This document shows positions 6,861 to 11,334 of a stretch of DNA of 11,334 nucleotides, in pieces. A model generated the notes under the pieces. The model saw only the letters and a program-made list of their open reading frames with translations, made no database searches and was not told where the DNA came from. This DNA comes from an uncultured Collinsella sp. (lineage in GTDB: Bacteria; Actinomycetota; Coriobacteriia; Coriobacteriales; Coriobacteriaceae): positions 1 through 11,334 of the forward strand of contig CABUXL010000053.1 in assembly GCA_902495525.1 (NCBI GenBank), given 5' to 3'. Every line of letters begins with the position of its first letter. The stretch's first letter is position 1. The translations under genes and the position numbers were made by a program.

Positions 6861-9692
6861 TTACTCCCCCAGCAGGGCCTTCTCGGGCGTGATCGGCAGC
6901 GAGCAGACCTGATGGCCGGTGGCGTGTGCCACGGCCGAGGCAACGGCGGCGAGTGGCGTGTTGATGACGACCTCGCCGATCGACTTGGCGCCAAACGGGC
7001 CCGTCGGCTCGTAGCTCGGCTCAAAGGCCACGCGAATGCTGCCGATATCCAGGCGCGTGGGCAGCTTGTAGCTCATAAAGTTGCCGGTGCGCAGACGGCC
7101 GCGGTCGTCGTGCTCGACAATCTCGTAGAGCGCGTGACCGATGCCCTGGGCAATGCCGCCCTCGGCCTGGACGCGCGCGAGCGCCTCGTTGATCACGGTG
7201 CCGCAGTCCACAGCCGCCGCGTAGTCCACAACAGTCACCTTGCCGGTGGCCTTGTCGACCTCGACCTCGGCAATGCCGGCCATAAACGGCGGGGGCGAAA
7301 CGGGCAGGCAGGCAGAGGCATGCGAGGTCAGCGCGTCGCCGCCCGCGATGTTCTTGACGCACAGGTTAGCAAAGTCGCGCAGCGTGAGGTAGCGGTTCTG
7401 CTCGCGCGCGGCGCGCTCGTCGGACAGGCGCACGTACTGGCCATCGAAGACCACATCAGCGGCGTCCACATCCCACATCTGGGCTGCCTTGGCGCAGATC
7501 TTCTCGCGCAGCTCGGTCGCGGCATTCTTGGTTGCAAGGCCCGTCACGTACGTACCCGAGCTCGCGTACGAGCCGGCGTCGAACGGCGACACATCGGTAT
7601 CCACGCCGCGCACCACGATCAGCGAACTCTCCACGCCCAGCTCCTCGGCGGCAATCTGCGCCAGAATCGTATCGACGCCCATGCCGTTATCGGTGGCGCC
7701 GGTGCCGATGGTAATGAAGCCGTCCTCTTCAAGGCGCATGTCGATGCCGGCGATATCCACATTGGAGATACCCGAGCCCTGCATGGTGAGCGCACAGCCC
7801 AGGGCGCGCACGCGGTCGCCCAGGTCGACGGCCAGCGGCTTGTCGCGCCAACCGATCATGTCCATCGCGCGTAGCAGGCAGCGGTCGAGTGCGCAGGCGT
7901 TGAGCTTCTCGTTGTAGTACTGCGGCATGATCTCGCCCTCGCGCACAATGTTCTTAAGGCGCAGGTCGGCGGGGTCCATGTGCAGCATGTCGGCGAGCTC
8001 GTTGACGGCGCTCTCCACGGCAAACTGGCCCTGGGTGGCACCGTAGCCGCGATACGCGCCGCCGCGGTTAGTGTTGGTGTAGACGGCGTCCCAGCTAAAG
8101 CGGCTCGCCTTCACATGGTTGTAGATGGGCAGGCTCTTGTGGCCCGAAAGGCCGATCGTCGTGGTAGCGTGCTCGCCGTACGCGCCGGCGTTGGACAGCG
8201 TGTGCAGGTCGATGGCCGTGATGGTGCCGTCGTTCATGGCGCCCAGCTTAACGGTCATCTGCATCTGGTGGCGCGAGTTGCCGGCGGTGATGGTCTCCTC
8301 ACGGGTGTAGCAGCAATAGCTCGGACGGCCGGTCTGCTGGGTGACGAACGCCACGAAGATCTCGCAGCAGCCCGTCTGCTTGGAGCCAAAGCCACCGCCG
8401 ATGCGCGGCTTAATGACCTGCACCTGCGACTGCGGGATATCGAGCGACTGAGCGACCATGCGGCGCACGTGGAAGGGCACCTGCGTGGAGGTGGTCACCG
8501 AGATACGCCCAAACGCGTCGGTCGTCGCGAAGGCGCGGAAAGTTTCCATGGGCGCGGTCTGCGTGGCCTGGCTGGTGTAGGTGCGGGTGAAGACGATGTC
8601 GCTCTGGGCGAAGGCCTCATCCAAGTCGCCAAAGTCACTGGTACCGCTGCATACCAAGTTGCGCGGGACGTCGCCGCCCTGCGGGAACATAAAGGTCACA
8701 TCGCCCTCGGGGTGGACCACGATGTCATTATCGAGTGCCTTGGTAAAGTCGAGCAGCGGCTCGAGCACCTCATAGTCAACCTTAATGAGCTTGAGCGCCT
8801 TGTCGGCGGCCTCCTCAGTCTCGGCGGCGACGATCGCCACCTCCTCGTTTTGGTAACGGACGAGGTTCTCGAGAATCAAGCGGTCGTAAGGACTCGGCTG
8901 CGGATAGCTCTGGCCGGCGATGGTAAAGCGGCGCTGGGGCACGTCCTCGTAGGTGTAGACGCCCACGACGCCGGGCACCTTCAGGGCGCGCGACGTATCG
9001 ATGGAGCGGATCTTGGCGCGGGCATAGGGGCTGCGCTTGAGTTTGACGATGAGCGCACCGGCGGGCACCATATCGCCGGTGTAGACGGGACGACCCTCGA
9101 GCAGGGCCTTCGAGTCCTTCTTGGGCTGCTTCTTGGTGATCTGCTTGTACGCGACACCGTCGGAGCTCGTCTCGTTGACGGGCAGCTCGGGCATCTCGAA
9201 GTCCACCTGCACGCCGGACTCGTTGAGGAAGCGCACAATGGCGCGCAGCTGGCTTTCGTAGCCACTGCAACGGCAAAGGTTGCCGGCGAGCTGGCGCGAG
9301 AGCTCCTCGCGCGTGGCGACGAGGCTCGGGTCCTCCTTGGCGGCGCGGGCAAGCGCCAGCACGTTCATGATAAGACCGGGGGCGCAAAAACCGCACTGCT
9401 CGGCGCCTTCGGCAGCCATCGCACGGGCGAGCGCCTCGGACTCGGCCTTAAGGCCCTCGAGCGTGGTGACGGAGCGGCCCTCAACACGGGCGGCGGGAAC
9501 CGAGCAGCTCAGCACCGGGTCGCCGTCGAGCCACACCGTGCACAGACCGCAGTTGGTGGTCTCGCAGGCGCAGCGCACCGACGCGCAGCCCTGCTCGCGC
9601 AGCAGCGCAAAGAGCATGGTGTCGGGGGCAATCTGAACCTTGACCTTACGGCCGTTGAGCGTAAAGGAAAGATCGATGAGTTTGGCAGCCAT
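6861..9692 (-). CDS. Fused [2Fe-2S]/molybdopterin subunit of a xanthine dehydrogenase-family hydroxylase (XdhD-like)
   Basis: Molybdenum hydroxylase that would hydroxylate an N-heterocycle, probably a purine, passing electrons through two iron-sulfur clusters to the FAD subunit encoded just upstream. The 943 residues are a fusion. The N-terminal ferredoxin-like cluster has C43, C48, C51 and C63; the helical second cluster has C100, C103, C140 and C142 (GNLCRCSGY). A lysine-rich linker at about 183-195 leads into the molybdopterin domains. There I see GGGFGSKQ (432-439), AYRGYGATQGQ (546-556), VQAEGGIAQGIGHAL near 841-855 and the catalytic Glu E907 in KSIGEV. By eye, bovine Arg880 corresponds to R548 and Gln767 to Q404, but Glu802 is Q439, so the substrate is uncertain. 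Size and fusion match E. coli XdhD (956 residues). Its ATG overlaps the preceding stop (TAATG) with GAGG seven bases upstream. Nicotinate or another heterocycle is an alternative substrate. No maturation gene is in view. Confidence 0.9.
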   Translation of the reverse strand: MAAKLIDLSFTLNGRKVKVQIAPDTMLFALLREQGCASVRCACETTNCGLCTVWLDGDPVLSCSVPAARVEGRSVTTLEGLKAESEALARAMAAEGAEQCGFCAPGLIMNVLALARAAKEDPSLVATREELSRQLAGNLCRCSGYESQLRAIVRFLNESGVQVDFEMPELPVNETSSDGVAYKQITKKQPKKDSKALLEGRPVYTGDMVPAGALIVKLKRSPYARAKIRSIDTSRALKVPGVVGVYTYEDVPQRRFTIAGQSYPQPSPYDRLILENLVRYQNEEVAIVAAETEEAADKALKLIKVDYEVLEPLLDFTKALDNDIVVHPEGDVTFMFPQGGDVPRNLVCSGTSDFGDLDEAFAQSDIVFTRTYTSQATQTAPMETFRAFATTDAFGRISVTTSTQVPFHVRRMVAQSLDIPQSQVQVIKPRIGGGFGSKQTGCCEIFVAFVTQQTGRPSYCCYTREETITAGNSRHQMQMTVKLGAMNDGTITAIDLHTLSNAGAYGEHATTTIGLSGHKSLPIYNHVKASRFSWDAVYTNTNRGGAYRGYGATQGQFAVESAVNELADMLHMDPADLRLKNIVREGEIMPQYYNEKLNACALDRCLLRAMDMIGWRDKPLAVDLGDRVRALGCALTMQGSGISNVDIAGIDMRLEEDGFITIGTGATDNGMGVDTILAQIAAEELGVESSLIVVRGVDTDVSPFDAGSYASSGTYVTGLATKNAATELREKICAKAAQMWDVDAADVVFDGQYVRLSDERAAREQNRYLTLRDFANLCVKNIAGGDALTSHASACLPVSPPPFMAGIAEVEVDKATGKVTVVDYAAAVDCGTVINEALARVQAEGGIAQGIGHALYEIVEHDDRGRLRTGNFMSYKLPTRLDIGSIRVAFEPSYEPTGPFGAKSIGEVVINTPLAAVASAVAHATGHQVCSLPITPEKALLGE

Positions 9693-10606
9693 TAGCGCAC
9701 CTCGCTAGAATCGACGCCGGGCACGCGGCGGCAGGAATACTCGTCCGTGGCGAACTTAGGGATCTGCACGCCCTCGAGCTCGCGGGCAAGCGCGGCAGAA
9801 AGCTCGATGCCGGCGGCGCGGCGCACAGCCTGAATCGCCAGCGGGGCCGAGATGCGACGGCGGTAGTCAGCCGAGCCCCACATGTTGGTGCCGTAGCTCA
9901 GTGTGCGTACGGACGCGGCCAGGGCACGCAGCTCGTCCTCGGAAGGCCGCTCGTTCACCAGGCCACATGCCTCGCCCTGCAGCAGGGTCGCGCGCAGCGG
10001 GCGGGCACCCACGGTGACGTGCCAGCTGTTGTCCCACCAGGCAGCGGTGACGTTTAAGGAGGGAAAGTCGGTCGCGGCCTTGCGCACGGCCTCATAGCTT
10101 GCGCGGTAATCGTGCTTAACGACCACCACGTGCTCGATCACGTCGCGCACGTAACCCATGTCGACAAACTCGGCGAGCGGCACGCGGCCGGCGCCCGTCA
10201 GCTCAACATAGGAATCGAGCGCGAGGAAGGCGGAGAGAACGTCCGAGAAGCCAAAGCGACCGTAGACGCTGCCGCCCACCGTGGCGGTATTGCGCAGCTG
10301 CACGCCCACGATATCGTGGACGGCGAACTCAAAGACATGGTTGACAAGCGCGTTGAGCTCGGCATGGCGCTCGAGCTGGCGCAGGGTACACATGGCACCG
10401 ATGCGAAACTCGGTCTCGGTCTCCTCGATCTGATCGAGTCCGCAGGCCGAAAGGTCAATCGCCGTCGCCACGCGACGCGAACCCAGGCGCATCCAGATGC
10501 CGCCGCCCACAATCTTGTTGTTGCGGTTCTTCTGTAAGAGCTCATAGGCTTCGGCCGCGCTTCCAACACGGACGTAGGTACCGAACTTGAGCACGTTCTC
10601 CCCCAT
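9692..10606 (-). CDS. FAD-binding subunit of the xanthine dehydrogenase-family hydroxylase (CoxM/YgfM-like)
   Basis: This flavin subunit would take electrons from the iron-sulfur clusters of the downstream fused subunit and pass them to NAD or another acceptor. The 304-residue product shows the two FAD-binding stretches of the family: KIVGGGIWMRLG at about 31-42, a variant of the usual AGGTDL loop, and LRNTATVGGSV...SDVLSAFLALDSYVEL at 104-136. The C-terminal flavoprotein domain has the typical GSADYRRRISAPLAIQAVRRA near 250-270. The start is the ATG at 10604-10606, with GGAG only two bases upstream. An in-frame ATG at 10625-10627 lies inside a palindrome, has no ribosome site, and would sit at or before the likely transcript start. 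The gene overlaps the next by one base, indicating an operon with coupled translation. The order, flavin subunit then fused Fe-S/Mo subunit, is that of E. coli ygfM-xdhD. The substrate is not shown by this subunit. Confidence 0.9.
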   Translation of the reverse strand: MGENVLKFGTYVRVGSAAEAYELLQKNRNNKIVGGGIWMRLGSRRVATAIDLSACGLDQIEETETEFRIGAMCTLRQLERHAELNALVNHVFEFAVHDIVGVQLRNTATVGGSVYGRFGFSDVLSAFLALDSYVELTGAGRVPLAEFVDMGYVRDVIEHVVVVKHDYRASYEAVRKAATDFPSLNVTAAWWDNSWHVTVGARPLRATLLQGEACGLVNERPSEDELRALAASVRTLSYGTNMWGSADYRRRISAPLAIQAVRRAAGIELSAALARELEGVQIPKFATDEYSCRRVPGVDSSEVR

Positions 10607-10621
10607 CTCTCCACTTGTCCA

Positions 10622-10637
10622 GTACATTTAAGTGTAC
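10622..10637 (-). promoter_or_regulatory. Palindrome over a possible -10 of the hydroxylase operon
   Basis: On the minus strand GTACACTTAAATGTAC is a 16-base palindrome with one mismatched pair. It overlaps a -10-like hexamer TACACT (10631-10636) and lies 15 bases before the FAD-subunit start. The position fits an operator for a regulator of this accessory operon. No -35 is clear, and no regulator gene is in the window. Confidence 0.3.
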
Positions 10638-10665
10638 CAAACGAGGGGCCGCCGCCATCGTCACC

Positions 10666-10700
10666 ATAGAAAAAGGCTCCCAGCCGGATAGCTGGGAGCC
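10666..10700 (-). terminator. Intrinsic terminator of gdhA
   Basis: A perfect 10-bp stem GGCTCCCAGC/GCTGGGAGCC with a 6-base loop is followed on the minus strand by TTTTT. It begins 27 bases past the gdhA stop. This is a textbook rho-independent terminator that isolates gdhA from the hydroxylase operon downstream. Confidence 0.92.
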
Positions 10701-10727
10701 TCATCACAGGCTATGTCGAGCGAAGAT

Positions 10728-11334
10728 TTAGCAGACGCCCTGGGCGAGCATGGCGTCGGCGACCTTCAGGAAGCCGGCGATGTTGGCGCCCATGACGAAG
10801 TTGCCCTCCTGGCCGTACTCCTTGGCGGTGTCGTCCACGTTGTGGAACATGCCACGCATGAGCTGCTCGAGCTTGCCGTCGACCTCCTCGAAGGTCCAGG
10901 ACAGATGCTCGGCGTTCTGGCTCATCTCCAGGCCGGACACGAGCACGCCGCCGGCGTTGGCAGCCTTACCGGGCATAAAGGCGACGCCGTTCTCCTGGAA
11001 GTAAGTCGTGGCCTCGATGGTCGTGGGCATGTTCGCGCCCTCGCCGACCACCTTGCAGCCGTTGGCGACGAGCGCCTGGGCGTCCTCGAGCAGCAGCGTG
11101 TTCTCGCGAGCGCAGGGCAGCGCGATGTCGCAGGGCAGCTGCCAAACGCCACGGCCGTCGCCCTCGTGCCACACGGCGTTGGGCTTCTCGTCAACGTACA
11201 TAGCGAGCGTAACGCCCTTGTCGTGGCCGGAGCGCTTCTTGTTGTAGACGTGCTCGAGCACAGTGTAGTCGATGCCGTCGGGATCCTCGACCCAGCCGTG
11301 AGTATCGGAGCAGGCCAGCACCTTACCACCGAGC
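10728..11334 (-). CDS. gdhA: NADP-specific glutamate dehydrogenase, C-terminal part (5' end beyond window)
   Basis: Hexameric enzyme that makes glutamate from 2-oxoglutarate, ammonium and NADPH (EC 1.4.1.4), a main route of ammonium assimilation. The window holds the last 201 codons, starting at LGGKVLACSDTHGW. Against E. coli GdhA (447 residues, recalled) this covers the second half of the nucleotide-binding domain and the C-terminal helices. Diagnostic stretches are LPCDIALPCA, EGANMPTTIEAT, PGKAANAGGV, SGLEMSQNA and the end GANIAGFLKVADAMLAQG. These mark the hexameric, biosynthetic NADP type rather than the catabolic NAD type. The catalytic lysine and the glutamate-binding domain lie outside the window. 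The reading frame is open to the edge. It ends in TAA and is followed by a strong terminator. Confidence 0.96.
   Translation of the reverse strand, partial: LGGKVLACSDTHGWVEDPDGIDYTVLEHVYNKKRSGHDKGVTLAMYVDEKPNAVWHEGDGRGVWQLPCDIALPCARENTLLLEDAQALVANGCKVVGEGANMPTTIEATTYFQENGVAFMPGKAANAGGVLVSGLEMSQNAEHLSWTFEEVDGKLEQLMRGMFHNVDDTAKEYGQEGNFVMGANIAGFLKVADAMLAQGVC

Noticed and set aside
6861..10606. Carbon monoxide dehydrogenase (coxMSL)
   Set aside because: The large subunit lacks the CO dehydrogenase active-site loop type (AYRCSFR) and instead has AYRGYGATQ, as in purine-type hydroxylases. The Fe-S subunit is also fused rather than separate.

Overview
The window reads as a chromosomal segment of a high-GC Gram-positive bacterium. 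By gene content and feel it is most likely a gut Coriobacteriia member such as Collinsella. This is inferred from very high GC at third codon positions, stop codons that are nearly all TAA despite the high GC (six TAA, one TAG), Shine-Dalgarno starts, a CCA-encoding tRNA and the protein sequences. No database was consulted.

All genes lie on the minus strand, so transcription runs from high to low coordinates. In that order: (1) the 3' part of gdhA, NADP-type glutamate dehydrogenase, cut by the window edge and closed by a strong intrinsic terminator. (2) A two-gene molybdenum hydroxylase unit: an FAD subunit overlapping by one base (TAATG) a large protein that fuses the [2Fe-2S] subunit to the molybdopterin subunit, followed by a terminator. 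(3) A tRNA-Leu(UAG) gene with a recognisable extended -10 promoter. (4) The protein quality-control block tig - clpP - clpX, with clpP and clpX one base apart, closed by a GC-rich terminator. (5) A 337-bp intergenic region packed with inverted repeats. (6) Complete valS, ending 20 bases from the window edge.

Trigger factor receives nascent chains at the ribosome exit, and ClpX unfolds and feeds substrates to the ClpP peptidase, so the central block joins folding and degradation. ValS and tRNA-Leu are translation housekeeping. The hydroxylase unit is the most accessory-looking part. It is built like xanthine/purine hydroxylases, but the residue at a key substrate-binding position is Gln rather than Glu, so its substrate is open.

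I did not find a novel defence, mobile or biosynthetic system. The most unusual structure is the clpX-valS intergenic region. It holds a REPIN/MITE-like repeat (29-nt arms, one mismatch) and, next to valS, a perfect 25-bp inverted repeat enclosing two smaller hairpins, which would form a branched RNA in the valS leader.
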